DNA from: Clostridia bacterium
Lineage (GTDB): Bacteria > Bacillota > Clostridia > Oscillospirales > CAG-272
NCBI GenBank assembly: GCA_017482465.1
Contig: JAFUMW010000116.1
Location: 1-46,516, forward strand
DNA length: 46,516 nucleotides
Direction of reading: 5' to 3'
This document shows, piece by piece, positions 1 through 8,879 of the stretch. The translations under genes were made by a program, and so were the position numbers. A model generated the notes under the pieces. That model had not been told where the DNA came from. It did not search any database and was given only the letters and a program-made list of their open reading frames with translations. Positions within the stretch are counted from its first letter, which is position 1. Each line of letters starts with the position of its first letter.

Positions 1-1098
1 CTGAAGATATGTCACGGATTCGGTGTCTGTATTCATACTGAAGTATTTTTCGTATCTGTCAAATACACTGCCGAGACCGTGGTCATGATAGAGCATCGAG
101 GTAACTCCGTCGAAGCGGAAACCGTCAAAGTGAAATTCGTCGATCCAATATTTTATATTGGAAAGCAAGAAGTGGAGCACCTCATTTTTTGCATAGTTGA
201 AAAGCCTCGTACCCCAAGCGCTGTGGTAGCCGCGCTCACCCTCGTGAAAATATTGATAGCTCGTGCCGTCAAACTCGCTCAAGCCCTCTACGCTGTTAAT
301 AGCTGCGTGCGAGTGGATGATATCGAGAAGCACGAATATGCCGTTTTTGTGAGCCGTGTTGATAAGATTTTTTAATTCCTCGGGCGTGCCGAAGCGGGAA
401 GATGGAGCGAAAAAGTTTGCGACCTGATAGCCGAAGGAGGCGTAATACGGGTGCTCCATGATCGCCATTATCTGTATGCAGTTGTAACCGTCGGCTTTTA
501 TGCGCGGTATTACCTTTTCGGTGAACTCATTGTATGTGCCGATGCTTTCCTCCTCGTTGGACATGCCGATATGGCACTCGTATATAAGCGGCTTGTCGCA
601 CTTTTTCTTCTTGAAGAAGCGCGAGTCAGTCCATTTGAACTGCTCTTCGGGATCCCATACCTGTCCGCAGAAGCTTCCGTCAGTCCAACCTTGTGTTACC
701 CTGTTCATGTACGCCGGGATGCGGTCGAGAACACGTCCGTTTGAAACGAATTTTACGCGTATGTTCTGCCCGTGCTTAAGCGCGTCGGGCGCGAGCTTTA
801 TCTCCCAGTTGCCCTCACCGACATTGGTCATCATACCGTAATGCTCGTCCCAGCCGTTAAAGTCTCCGACAAGCGCGGCTTCGCTTGCCGCGGGCGCCCA
901 CTCACGGTATATCCAGCCGTTTTGTGTTTTGTGCAGACCATAATAAAGATGTCCGTTAGCAAAATCCGAAAGCGTCGGTGCGCTCTTTAACAGCTCTTTT
1001 TTCTTGCGTTCATAGTTCTGCATCCTCAGACGCAGATCGCCTTCAAACGGTGCAAGTCCTTTATCTATTTTTAAAAGTCCGATTTTTTTACGTGCCAT
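1..1098 (-). CDS. glgB: 1,4-alpha-glucan branching enzyme, 5' part (runs off window)
   Basis: The enzyme makes alpha-1,6 branches in glycogen. The 366 visible codons begin MARKKIGLLKIDKG and are open to the window edge, so the C-terminal part is missing. The N-terminal third has a CBM48-like stretch (YREWAPAASEAALVGDFNGW). It is followed by the GH13 barrel: the first conserved region (LLDIIHSHAA) and the nucleophile region (DGFRFDGVTSM). The style (IHSHAA, VTSMLYHDHG) is that of the eukaryote-like GH13_8 subfamily rather than E. coli GlgB. The ATG at 1098 is preceded by GAAAGG. The gene is monocistronic at its 5' end and divergent from the ABC exporter. Confidence 0.9.
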   Translation of the reverse strand, partial: MARKKIGLLKIDKGLAPFEGDLRLRMQNYERKKKELLKSAPTLSDFANGHLYYGLHKTQNGWIYREWAPAASEAALVGDFNGWDEHYGMMTNVGEGNWEIKLAPDALKHGQNIRVKFVSNGRVLDRIPAYMNRVTQGWTDGSFCGQVWDPEEQFKWTDSRFFKKKKCDKPLIYECHIGMSNEEESIGTYNEFTEKVIPRIKADGYNCIQIMAIMEHPYYASFGYQVANFFAPSSRFGTPEELKNLINTAHKNGIFVLLDIIHSHAAINSVEGLSEFDGTSYQYFHEGERGYHSAWGTRLFNYAKNEVLHFLLSNIKYWIDEFHFDGFRFDGVTSMLYHDHGLGSVFDRYEKYFSMNTDTESVTYLQ

Positions 1099-1180
1099 AC
1101 CTTTACCTTGCCTTTCTTTCAGTACAAGCTTAGTATATCTCAAATATTACATAAAAATCATTGAAATCTGTCACATTTTT

Positions 1181-1209
1181 ATTTTAACACATTTATATGA
1201 TAAAATCAA
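1181..1209 (-). promoter_or_regulatory. Promoter of glgB
   Basis: On the minus strand, TTGATT and TAAAAT are separated by 17 bases. The unit lies about 80 bases upstream of the glgB ATG. Confidence 0.55.
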
Positions 1210-1264
1210 GTACGCGTCACGTAATATCTATATCTGGTTATTTGTGAAAATTTAATGATAATTA

Positions 1265-1292
1265 TTGCAATTGAGTAAATTTATGGTATAAT
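1265..1292 (+). promoter_or_regulatory. Promoter of the ABC exporter gene
   Basis: TTGCAA and TATAAT are separated by 16 bases, ending 31 bases upstream of the ATG at 1324. Confidence 0.6.
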
Positions 1293-1323
1293 TATATGGA
1301 TAATATAAAAGCAGGGGAAAATA

Positions 1324-3084
1324 ATGAGAAAAACAGAAACAAAACCTAAATTCGGCAGACTGTTAAAGAGATTTCTGCCTTATTACAAAAAGTATTGGAA
1401 GATAGTAGTGCTCGATCTGTTCTGCGCTTCGCTGACAACGATATGCGAGCTGATACTTCCACTTATCGTCAAGCTTATCACAAGCGCGGCGACCGAGGAT
1501 ATCGCTACTCTTACGGTGTCGCTGATACTTAGATGTACATTTGCCTACCTTATTCTCCGTATAATAGACGCGGTGGCGTACCATTATATGGCAACCGTAG
1601 GTCATATTATGGGCACAAGGCTTGAGACAGATATGCGACGTGACTTTTTCGGACATCTGCAAAAGCTTTCGTTCTCGTACTATGATAATGCAAAGGTCGG
1701 CTCGCTCATGTCACGTATCACGAGCGATCTCTTCGATGTCACCGAGTTTTCGCACCATTGCCCCGAGGAATTCTTTATCGCGGGCATAAAGATAATATGC
1801 TCGTTTGCGATACTTTGTGCGACAAATGTTCCCCTTACGCTTATAGTTTTTGCAATAATACCTATAATGATCGCTGTGCTCGTGCCATTCAATCGGAAAA
1901 TGCGTGACGGCTTTAAGGAGTCGCGCCAGAAGGTCGCTGTGCTCAACTCACAGATCGAGGATAGCCTTTTGGGTATCCATGAGGTAAAGTCCTTTGCCAA
2001 CGAGGAGATAGAAAAGGCAAAGTTTGAAGAGGGTAACGTAAGCTTCCTTGACACAAAGAAAAAGGTATACAAGTATATGGGCGGATTCCAGGCGTCCACG
2101 CGCTTTTTCGACGGTCTGTCCTATATAGTCGTAGTGTGTGCCGGTGCGCTGTTTATGAGAAGCGGAGCGATCGACGCGTCGGACTTTGTTGCGTATCTGC
2201 TTTATGTTACAACGCTTCTTACAAGCGTGCGCCGCATAGTGGAGTTTGCCGAGCAGTTCCAACGCGGCATGACAGGAATCGAGCGTTTTGCCGAGATAAT
2301 GGATATTGAGCCTGATATCACCGACGCAAAGGGCGCGCAGGTGCTTGAAAACGTAAAAGGTGAGATATCAATGGAAAATATCACCTTCGGTTACGGTGAT
2401 GATGACACGAAGGTAATATCAAACCTCACGCTCCGTATAAAGGAGGGTGAGAACATCGCACTTGTCGGTCCGTCCGGCGGAGGCAAGACGACTCTGTGCT
2501 CTCTTCTTCCGCGATTTTATGACCTTGATTCGGGCGTGATTACTATTGACGGCAAGGACATAACAAAGCTCACTCTCGAGTCACTCAGACACAATATCGG
2601 CGTGGTAAACCAGAACGTATATCTGTTCTCCTCGACCGTAAAAGAAAATATCGCCTACGGTAAGCCGGGAGCTACTGACGAAGAGATACGCGCGGCGGCA
2701 AGACTTGCGGGCGCGGATGAATTTATAGAAAAGCTGCCGGAGGGATATGACACCTATGTCGGCGAAAGGGGCGTAAAGCTTTCGGGAGGACAGAAGCAGA
2801 GAATATCGATTGCCCGTGTGTTCCTTAAGAATCCGCCTATACTCATTCTTGACGAGGCGACGAGCGCTCTTGATAACGAAAGCGAGCGTCTTGTACAGGC
2901 GTCGCTTGAAAAGCTTGCACACGGTAGGACAGTAATAACGATAGCCCACCGTCTTACGACCATAAAGAACGCAGACCGCATAATCGTACTTGATGAGAGC
3001 GGAATCTGCGAAGAGGGAAGCCATGACGAGCTTATTGCCAAGGGTGGTATGTACTCGGAGCTTTACAAGCTGTATTCAAGATAA
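1324..3084 (+). CDS. ABC exporter, fused permease and ATPase (MsbA/MdlB type)
   Basis: This is a 586-residue half-transporter, expected to work as a homo- or heterodimer in the cytoplasmic membrane. Residues about 20-310 form a type I exporter membrane domain with several hydrophobic segments. The nucleotide-binding domain has Walker A GPSGGGKTT (382-390), signature LSGGQKQR (from 486), Walker B ILILDEATSALD (about 506) and the switch histidine in IAHRL (542). All catalytic motifs are intact. Substrate cannot be read from sequence; multidrug or lipid export is typical of the family. It has its own promoter and terminator, so it is probably monocistronic. Its last 24 codons closely resemble the orphan 3' stub at 9605-9679. 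Confidence 0.9.
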   Translation: MRKTETKPKFGRLLKRFLPYYKKYWKIVVLDLFCASLTTICELILPLIVKLITSAATEDIATLTVSLILRCTFAYLILRIIDAVAYHYMATVGHIMGTRLETDMRRDFFGHLQKLSFSYYDNAKVGSLMSRITSDLFDVTEFSHHCPEEFFIAGIKIICSFAILCATNVPLTLIVFAIIPIMIAVLVPFNRKMRDGFKESRQKVAVLNSQIEDSLLGIHEVKSFANEEIEKAKFEEGNVSFLDTKKKVYKYMGGFQASTRFFDGLSYIVVVCAGALFMRSGAIDASDFVAYLLYVTTLLTSVRRIVEFAEQFQRGMTGIERFAEIMDIEPDITDAKGAQVLENVKGEISMENITFGYGDDDTKVISNLTLRIKEGENIALVGPSGGGKTTLCSLLPRFYDLDSGVITIDGKDITKLTLESLRHNIGVVNQNVYLFSSTVKENIAYGKPGATDEEIRAAARLAGADEFIEKLPEGYDTYVGERGVKLSGGQKQRISIARVFLKNPPILILDEATSALDNESERLVQASLEKLAHGRTVITIAHRLTTIKNADRIIVLDESGICEEGSHDELIAKGGMYSELYKLYSR

Positions 3085-3090
3085 AAAACG

Positions 3091-3122
3091 AAAGAACCGA
3101 AGCGTATGCCCGGTTCTTTTTT
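3091..3122. terminator. Bidirectional intrinsic terminator
   Basis: The stem AAGAACCG/CGGTTCTT is followed by a T run on the plus strand and by TTTCGTTTTTT on the minus strand. It ends the ABC exporter gene and also the small minus-strand unit at 3131-3202. Confidence 0.75.
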
Positions 3123-3130
3123 GTATGCTG

Positions 3131-3154
3131 TTATTTACTGTCAGCGGTTGCCAT
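3131..3154 (-). other. Candidate 7-codon ORF in a minimal transcription unit
   Basis: On the minus strand a strong ribosome binding site (GAGGTGATC, 3158-3166) precedes ATG at 3154 and seven codons (MATADSK) to TAA. It sits behind a near-consensus promoter (3174-3202) and in front of the terminator at 3091-3122, giving a transcript of about 80 nucleotides. The parts are visible; whether it makes a peptide, acts as a small RNA, or is the remnant of a lost gene is not known. Confidence 0.35.
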
Positions 3155-3173
3155 TACGATCACCTCATATACT

Positions 3174-3202
3174 ATTATACAACAGTGATACTGAGATGGC
3201 AA
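3174..3202 (-). promoter_or_regulatory. Promoter reading toward the 7-codon ORF
   Basis: On the minus strand TTGCCA and TATAAT are separated by 17 bases. The predicted start is near 3167, just at the edge of the Shine-Dalgarno sequence. Confidence 0.55.
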
Positions 3203-3237
3203 AGAGTTAACAAAATATAAATTATTTACAGGGGTTA

Positions 3238-3266
3238 TTGCAAACATCTGCGTGTTAATGTATAAT
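3238..3266 (+). promoter_or_regulatory. Promoter of the lipoprotein gene at 3325
   Basis: TTGCAA and TATAAT are separated by 17 bases. Confidence 0.65.
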
Positions 3267-3324
3267 ATATTTGTAATACCTGTTAAATAAGGTTTTGCAT
3301 ACTAAGAAAGGGAGGATTTATTTT

Positions 3325-4953
3325 ATGAAAAAGTTTATTAAAGTTATATGCGTTATTCTTGCACTTATCGTTACGGTATTGCCTTTGGCAAGCTGCAGCG
3401 AAGCGGAGCTCGGTTATCTCGATATGCTGACGAAGATGCTCGAAAACGGCGGAAATATGGAAAGCGAGCAGACCATGGTCATTGATATCAATGACATGCT
3501 TGAAGCTGAACTGTACGCATCGTTGTTCGGTGACAGTCTTGCACCGGAGGATTATCCGGAGAATATCACCGTTAAGATGACCGGCAAGGAGAATATTGAC
3601 GGGCTTATCAGCGATTATGATGCTGTAGTCAGTTTCGGCGAGCTTGCAAGTGTAAGCTTTAAGTATATAGTCGAAAACAGTACGATCTATATGGGTGATT
3701 TTTCGGTTGAATATGACAAAGAGCTGTTTGATCCCGCAACGATCGACATTACGGAAAACGAGGAGCTTTTCCTCGCTGTAAACGCACTTTCGGTGCTTGA
3801 AGGAGCAGATTATATGTATCTTTCTCCTTATGAAATGACTGCGGACATGTCAGCGGATGATATGTACGCAACTGATGCGGAAAGCGATCCTGCTGTTGTT
3901 ATGTCACAACAGCTCACGACGCTTGTATACGATAACATGAGCGAAAACTACGGTATACTCATGGATCTTGTCAAAAACATGTTCTCGGGCTACAGCACAG
4001 GTGTCGTAACAAAGATCGACAACGGATACAAGATCAGCGCCGATATCACCGATATGATGCAGATGCTTGTAAGTCTTATTGACTATATGATGAATAATCC
4101 TGACGTATTAATGGAGTCAACGGCTGTATTTTTCGACGGTATGGCTGATCTTGCAGAGAATAGCGGTAACGATGAGCTTCAGGTATATCTGCTTGCAATG
4201 GCAGATGAGATGAGAAATTCGATCGGTATGTTTGACAGTCAGGAAGAGTTTGATACAACGGAGATATTTACTCCGGAAACGATCGAAGAGATAAGCAGGA
4301 TGCTTAAGGGAACGAGCTATGAAGCGGAAACGACCGAAAAGGACGGTGTCTATACTCAAAAAGTAAAAATCGAAATAGTCGCAGAGGGTATCATTCTGGC
4401 AACAGTTGAAGCGGACAGTATTACAAAGCCCTGCGAAGCATTTGAGCTTACAGATATTTCGGATGCAAGCATGATCTCAATGATAGATGTCTTTGAACGT
4501 GCTTACTCTTATTCCACGGTTGCCGAGTACTCGCCGATAGAAGAAATGCGTATCACTTGGGATGGTGTTGAGGGTACATCCGAGGTATACGGAACATTAC
4601 TTTATGATGAAACAGGCGAAGAGTACGCTCTCGGTCTTTACGATTTCCATAATATCGACGGAAGCATGTATCTTCCCATGCGCCGCATATGCGAGCGCTT
4701 CGGAGAGGTGGTTGACTGGGATGCGGTCAACGGAAAGGCGTATGTTGTACGCGGAGAAGAGAAGATAGATATGACCGGTATCATTATCGGAGACAGAACA
4801 TTTATCAAGATCCGCGACTTTGAAAAGCTCGGTTATATCGTTGACTATCAGGTAGATGAGTCGGGCAGACCCTGGGCTATACTTAACGCACTGCCATCCA
4901 TTGAGGCACAGCTTGCGGATGAATTATCATTTGATGATGCAACGGTTGCATAA
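3325..4953 (+). CDS. Lipoprotein with C-terminal copper amine oxidase-like stalk domain
   Basis: Start ATG 3325 is chosen because GGGAGG lies just upstream and a signal peptide begins there; an in-frame ATG at 3295 lacks both. The protein has 542 residues. It opens with a lipoprotein signal (MKKFIKVICVILALIV, lipobox LASC), so it should be tethered outside the membrane. The long acidic middle (about residues 25-420) matches nothing I recognise. The last 110 residues (LPMRRICERFGEVVDWD, AYVVRGEEKI, FIKIRDFEKLGYIVDY) look like the copper amine oxidase N-terminal/stalk fold (PF07833 type), common in clostridial surface proteins and not catalytic. It has its own promoter and terminator. Function is unknown; a cell-wall or polymer-binding role is a guess. 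Confidence 0.75.
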   Translation: MKKFIKVICVILALIVTVLPLASCSEAELGYLDMLTKMLENGGNMESEQTMVIDINDMLEAELYASLFGDSLAPEDYPENITVKMTGKENIDGLISDYDAVVSFGELASVSFKYIVENSTIYMGDFSVEYDKELFDPATIDITENEELFLAVNALSVLEGADYMYLSPYEMTADMSADDMYATDAESDPAVVMSQQLTTLVYDNMSENYGILMDLVKNMFSGYSTGVVTKIDNGYKISADITDMMQMLVSLIDYMMNNPDVLMESTAVFFDGMADLAENSGNDELQVYLLAMADEMRNSIGMFDSQEEFDTTEIFTPETIEEISRMLKGTSYEAETTEKDGVYTQKVKIEIVAEGIILATVEADSITKPCEAFELTDISDASMISMIDVFERAYSYSTVAEYSPIEEMRITWDGVEGTSEVYGTLLYDETGEEYALGLYDFHNIDGSMYLPMRRICERFGEVVDWDAVNGKAYVVRGEEKIDMTGIIIGDRTFIKIRDFEKLGYIVDYQVDESGRPWAILNALPSIEAQLADELSFDDATVA

Positions 4954-4967
4954 CACATAAAATATTT

Positions 4968-5005
4968 AAGGCGGGCTTACACTTAATGAGCCCACCTTAT
5001 TTTTT
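4968..5005. terminator. Convergent terminator between lipoprotein and qor
   Basis: The stem AAGGCGGGCT/AGCCCACCTT is followed by ATTTTTTA on the plus strand. It pairs better (G-U) when read on the minus strand and overlaps the qor stop codon. Confidence 0.65.
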
Positions 5006-5990
5006 ATTTGACCTTGAGTACGACCTTGCCTGCGCTCTTTCCGCTTGAAAGAAGCTCGTGTGCCGCTTCTGCTTCGGTTATCGGCATGACCTTGTAGATC
5101 GTTGCTCTGATTTTGCCCGACTCGACCTTAGGCCAGACGTCACGGACAAGACTTGCAAGTATCTGTGATTTTACCTCTACAGGTTTACTGCGAAGTGTGC
5201 TTCCGATAAGTCTGATATTCTTTACATACATCGTGCGCATATTGACCTCAGACAGATCTCCTGCGAGTGTCGCTATCATTATCCAGCGGCAGCCGTACGC
5301 AACATATGGAAAGCATTTTCCGACATTTTCGCTTCCGAGACAGTCGATTGCGAGATTTAATTCGTGTCCCGCGTCTGCCTCTCTCTTCAGAACATCCTCG
5401 ATGCGCTCCTTTGAGGTATCTACGACCACATCGGCTTCGAGATGCTCGATCTCCTTTGCCTTTTCTTCATTTAATACGGTAGTGATGACTCTGAGACCGA
5501 ATGCCTTTGCCATGGGAATCACAACGCTTGCAAGTCCGCTTGCGCCCGCGTGCATAAGGAAGGTCTGTCCCGACTTCGCACCGCCTTCGATGAACAGGTT
5601 GAGGTATGCGGTCGCAAATGCCTCGGGCATAGCAGCCGCTTCCTCCATTGAGATGCCGTTTGGTACAGGCATTAGCATGTTGTAGGGAACAGCCGCGTAT
5701 TCGGCATAGCCTCCGCCGCCGAGAAGCGCGCAGACCTTGTCGCCTACCTTGAAATTGCTGTTTGCCGTTGCTTCGGGTGTCATTTCTTTTATAGTCCCCG
5801 ATATCTCAAGCCCGGGCCAGTCGGGGCATCCGGGGGGAGGGGGATACTGTCCCGCTCTTTGCATAAGATCGGCACGGTTTACAGCCGCCGCGTATACTTC
5901 AACAAGAACCTCGCCGTTCTTGAGAGTAATGTCTTCAACATCGGTCCAGAGCAGACTCTGCGTTTCTGTTATAACAACTGCTTTCATCAT
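5004..5990 (-). CDS. NAD(P)H:quinone oxidoreductase, zinc-free MDR family (PIG3-like)
   Basis: This is a 328-residue medium-chain dehydrogenase/reductase of the quinone oxidoreductase class. Residues 1-120 are the GroES-like domain (VEVYAAAVNRADLMQRAGQYPPPPG, with PPPPG typical of the PIG3-type group). The Rossmann domain follows (LMHAGASGLASVVIPMAKAFG). Cysteine ligands for catalytic zinc are absent, as expected in this group. Two ATGs are adjacent (5990 and 5987); the AAGGAG spacing slightly favours the second. The exact substrate is unknown. The gene stands alone, with its own promoter. Confidence 0.85.
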   Translation of the reverse strand: MMKAVVITETQSLLWTDVEDITLKNGEVLVEVYAAAVNRADLMQRAGQYPPPPGCPDWPGLEISGTIKEMTPEATANSNFKVGDKVCALLGGGGYAEYAAVPYNMLMPVPNGISMEEAAAMPEAFATAYLNLFIEGGAKSGQTFLMHAGASGLASVVIPMAKAFGLRVITTVLNEEKAKEIEHLEADVVVDTSKERIEDVLKREADAGHELNLAIDCLGSENVGKCFPYVAYGCRWIMIATLAGDLSEVNMRTMYVKNIRLIGSTLRSKPVEVKSQILASLVRDVWPKVESGKIRATIYKVMPITEAEAAHELLSSGKSAGKVVLKVK

Positions 5991-6020
5991 TTATCTCCTT
6001 ACAGATCGGAATACAGGATC

Positions 6021-6049
6021 AGTATAATATATTTCACTGTGAATTTCAA
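6021..6049 (-). promoter_or_regulatory. Promoter of the quinone oxidoreductase gene
   Basis: On the minus strand TTGAAA and TATACT are separated by 17 bases, about 30 bases from the start codon. Confidence 0.6.
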
Positions 6050-6088
6050 GGCAGTATACTGTTAAAAACAGGCACTTTTCTGTAAATG

Positions 6089-6666
6089 TTAATTGTAGAA
6101 GGTCATTTCAGAGATGTAGAATGCTTCACCCTGTGGGATCTTTTCACCGTTAAGTCCGCCAAATACCTGAAGCTGGAACTGTGACCATAAGGCGTCACGG
6201 CTTAAAAGCTCAGCCGATGAGATATCAATGGTCACGCTTTCCCATCTGTTCGGTACGATTTTATTTGAGTGTATTTAACCGAGCCAGGATCGCTCTGAAT
6301 TGTATTGTCTTAGTATTATATTCTCTGCGCTTGGCGCTTTCCCTGTCGGGACTTCATAATAATACTTTACCGTTGCGTATTTGTATTTGTTCTGATCAAG
6401 CTCTTCAAGCATTATCGCCTTGAGTACCGAATAATGTATTTTGTACGCCTCGTTTGACGCATTTGCAGAAGCATAATTAGTCGTAAGCTTTGCACACATA
6501 TATACGTCCTTTTCAATATAGTCGCAAAATTGCCGGTCGTCGCTTCCTTGGTGGAAATCAAGGGCGGAAAGGGTCAGACTGTAACCTTTTTCGTCTATTT
6601 CTTTTTTGCTTGTGTTTTCCGGCAGAGTGTAATAGTATATGCTGCCTGTCTCCATATTTCCTTTGC
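6089..6666 (-). pseudogene. Detached 3' part of the SLH/beta-helix gene (frameshift plus stop)
   Basis: This is the continuation of the gene at 6595-8763 in another frame. One base appears to be missing near 6665: supplying it joins ...NNMA to KGNMETGSIYYYTLPENTS. The open frame then runs to an in-frame TAA at 6275-6277. Coding resumes in the same frame (NKIVPNRWESVTIDISSAEL) and stops naturally with TAA at 6089. The second lesion could instead be two compensating frameshifts, since a neighbouring frame reads SDPGSVKYTQIKS across it. Either the gene is decaying or the assembly has base errors here. Confidence 0.75.
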
Positions 6667-8763
6667 CATATTATTGAGCGTTTTTTCGTTATAGGGGAAA
6701 AGCGTGTAGTATATATTTGCAAAGGTTTTTCCGTATTCATGAATGTATACGTTGTTACGAAGCCTGAATCCATCATTTAGATCAAGCTTGTAAGCAAAAA
6801 CGGCGTAGGCAGATGAATTTATCATTACGTTGTCAAAAACATTGAAGTTTATAAATTCGGTCGATTTTCCGCAAAGATTGCCGTAAAACATACTTGAGGA
6901 TAAAAGATCTCTTTGCTGACCGAAGCCGTATCCGTTGTTAAGCGAGTAATTTCCCCACGCGTTGCAATTCTCGAAAGCGAATCTTTTACCCGAAACGCCG
7001 TCGTTTTCCTTTATCCAGAATTCAAGGCAGTTGTTTGCGTAATCTGAAACATTGTTGTAAAAGTTTACATTTTTTATGAGAAATTCTTCACCCTCAACGT
7101 GTCCGGCGTTGCCTTGCCACTGGGCTGTATACGCGCAATCGTATGCCTGATAGGTATAGCAGTTGCGGACTGTAAATCCGTCACATTTGCCGAAGTTTTC
7201 AACTGCATTTCCGTAGCGGAGCGTATCCTTTTGCACGCATCCTCCGATAAAGGTGAATTTGCAGTATTCAACTGTCACGTTTTCAAGTCCGTTCAGTGCT
7301 ATTCCGTGTACCCCGGCGTTTGAAAAATGAATATTGTTAACAGTAACATTTCTTGTGATCAGTCCGTAATCGGAGTTACGAACCGCCGCTGATTTTTTTG
7401 TACAAATTTCGATGCTGTCAAATGCTTCCGAGGGGCTTGCGGATTTTGAACAGAGATAAAGTCTTTGGCTGAACGAATCGTAGAAAAATTCAAGATCGTT
7501 TTTTAAGTCCCTGTACGAATTTACGATGTTTGTGCCGGGATATTTTTCTCTGCCGTTTGAAACGAGCCCGTTAATACCGACATTCTTGTAGCCGGGCTGC
7601 TTTAATATTCCCCATGCCTTTCCGTTGTCAAAAACGATATTGCCAACGCTTTCCCCAAGCTTGACAGTACATTCGTATACGTTGGGGATTTCGGTCTTTT
7701 TCCAGAATTCGGGAGAGGATGCATCAACCGACGCGCGGATCTCTGGCTTTTCACCTTCGCCGTAAGCAGAAAAGGTTACACCGTTTGTAAGGAAAAGCTG
7801 ACCTCTGAACATACTGCCGCGTTCAAACAAAACCGTTCCGCTTTGAACCGTGGAATTTACCTTTTCAAGGCTTTTCCATGGTGTGAGAGGGGACTTTCCG
7901 TCGTTTTCGTCACTGCCGTTTTCGCTCACAAAATATATCGGCAGCTTGCCGATAAGCGTGTCCGAATTACTTAAAATTATGTTTGTCAGTTCTGAAGCCT
8001 TGTCGGTGTAATTTTTTATTACTTTGCTGTCCGCCTGCTTCATTGTGATTTTTTCGGTTGGTATATTTTCGGGGATTTTTATCGATAATGCTTCGTTTTC
8101 ACGCTCGATCGGATGCATTTGTGAGCGTAAGCGTTCTTCGGGATATATAGTTCTTGCAAGAATTGCCGCTGCTTCGCTCCTTTTTATAAGCTGATCCGCA
8201 TTGAAGCTTAATGACTCATCCACACCTAATACGATTCCTGCATTATAAAGCGAGCAAATGCTTTCTGCGTATTCGTTATCAGCGCTTATATCGGGAATGT
8301 CAGTGATTTTTATGTCATTTATCTTAAAAAGTGCCCACTTGGGCATAGCATTAGCAAGAAAATAAGCAAATTCCTTGCGAGTGATGCTTTTATCGGGGAA
8401 TTCGGGTAGTTGCTTGGTAATGTTTGCGCCTATCGCGTGATCAAAATACACCTTATACCAGGGCGAGGATGGGGCAAAATCGTCCTTTCCGTTTTCATAT
8501 AAGCTGTTAACGCGTGCGGCTATCGTTAATGCCTGTGCATAGGTAAGCTCTCCGTTTGGCGCAAAGCTTGACTCATTTACTCCGTTCATCAGCCTGAAGG
8601 TCGAAACCGATTGCACGCTCTGATAAAACCAATCGTCTTTCTTTACGTCTGTGAATACGGTATCCTGCGCCGATGCAGTTACAGAGAAAATGGAAAATAT
8701 GAGTGCTGCGGTCAAAGAAACAAGGATAATTGATTTTGCAAATAAAGCTTTTCTTGTTTTCAT
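6595..8763 (-). CDS. Surface protein with S-layer homology domains and right-handed beta-helix (frameshifted at 3' end)
   Basis: The visible 722-residue frame begins with a signal peptide (MKTRKALFAKSIILVSLTAA, cut near ASA). Three S-layer homology repeats follow (about residues 35-215; e.g. VFTDVKKDDWFYQSVQSVS, ITRKEFAYFLANAMPKWA, LIKRSEAAAILARTIYPEE), which would bind secondary wall polymer. From residue about 270 the protein is a parallel beta-helix: it starts with a DUF1565-like YFVSENGSDENDGKSP and continues with NVTVNNIHFSNAG and NVTVEYCKFTF rungs. This resembles pectate-lyase-like and other polysaccharide-active proteins, but no catalytic triad can be assigned. The last 20 or so residues are out of frame; see the 3' part at 6089-6666. 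A strong promoter and GGAGGG site remain. Confidence 0.8.
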   Translation of the reverse strand: MKTRKALFAKSIILVSLTAALIFSIFSVTASAQDTVFTDVKKDDWFYQSVQSVSTFRLMNGVNESSFAPNGELTYAQALTIAARVNSLYENGKDDFAPSSPWYKVYFDHAIGANITKQLPEFPDKSITRKEFAYFLANAMPKWALFKINDIKITDIPDISADNEYAESICSLYNAGIVLGVDESLSFNADQLIKRSEAAAILARTIYPEERLRSQMHPIERENEALSIKIPENIPTEKITMKQADSKVIKNYTDKASELTNIILSNSDTLIGKLPIYFVSENGSDENDGKSPLTPWKSLEKVNSTVQSGTVLFERGSMFRGQLFLTNGVTFSAYGEGEKPEIRASVDASSPEFWKKTEIPNVYECTVKLGESVGNIVFDNGKAWGILKQPGYKNVGINGLVSNGREKYPGTNIVNSYRDLKNDLEFFYDSFSQRLYLCSKSASPSEAFDSIEICTKKSAAVRNSDYGLITRNVTVNNIHFSNAGVHGIALNGLENVTVEYCKFTFIGGCVQKDTLRYGNAVENFGKCDGFTVRNCYTYQAYDCAYTAQWQGNAGHVEGEEFLIKNVNFYNNVSDYANNCLEFWIKENDGVSGKRFAFENCNAWGNYSLNNGYGFGQQRDLLSSSMFYGNLCGKSTEFINFNVFDNVMINSSAYAVFAYKLDLNDGFRLRNNVYIHEYGKTFANIYYTLFPYNEKTLNNMAKEIWRQAAYTITLCRKTQAKKK

Positions 8764-8797
8764 ACGAATATTTCACCCTCCGACAATTTCTGTGAAA

Positions 8798-8826
8798 ATT
8801 ATAGCATACTCATATATACTTGTCAA
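8798..8826 (-). promoter_or_regulatory. Promoter of the SLH/beta-helix gene
   Basis: On the minus strand consensus TTGACA and TATAAT are separated by 17 bases. Confidence 0.75.
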
Positions 8827-8834
8827 TAAATCAT

Positions 8835-8862
8835 AAAAGGCGTTATTTTTTACAATAACGCC
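8835..8862 (-). terminator. Terminator of the truncated rluA-like pseudogene
   Basis: The stem GGCGTTATT/AATAACGCC is followed by TTTTATG when read on the minus strand. Confidence 0.65.
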
Positions 8863-8879
8863 AAAGAGTTAAATTCACT

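Noticed and set aside
6275..6655. Independent 126-residue gene from ATG 6655
   Set aside because: It has no ribosome binding site and its sequence continues the beta-helix protein of the adjacent frame, so it is a fragment of that gene.
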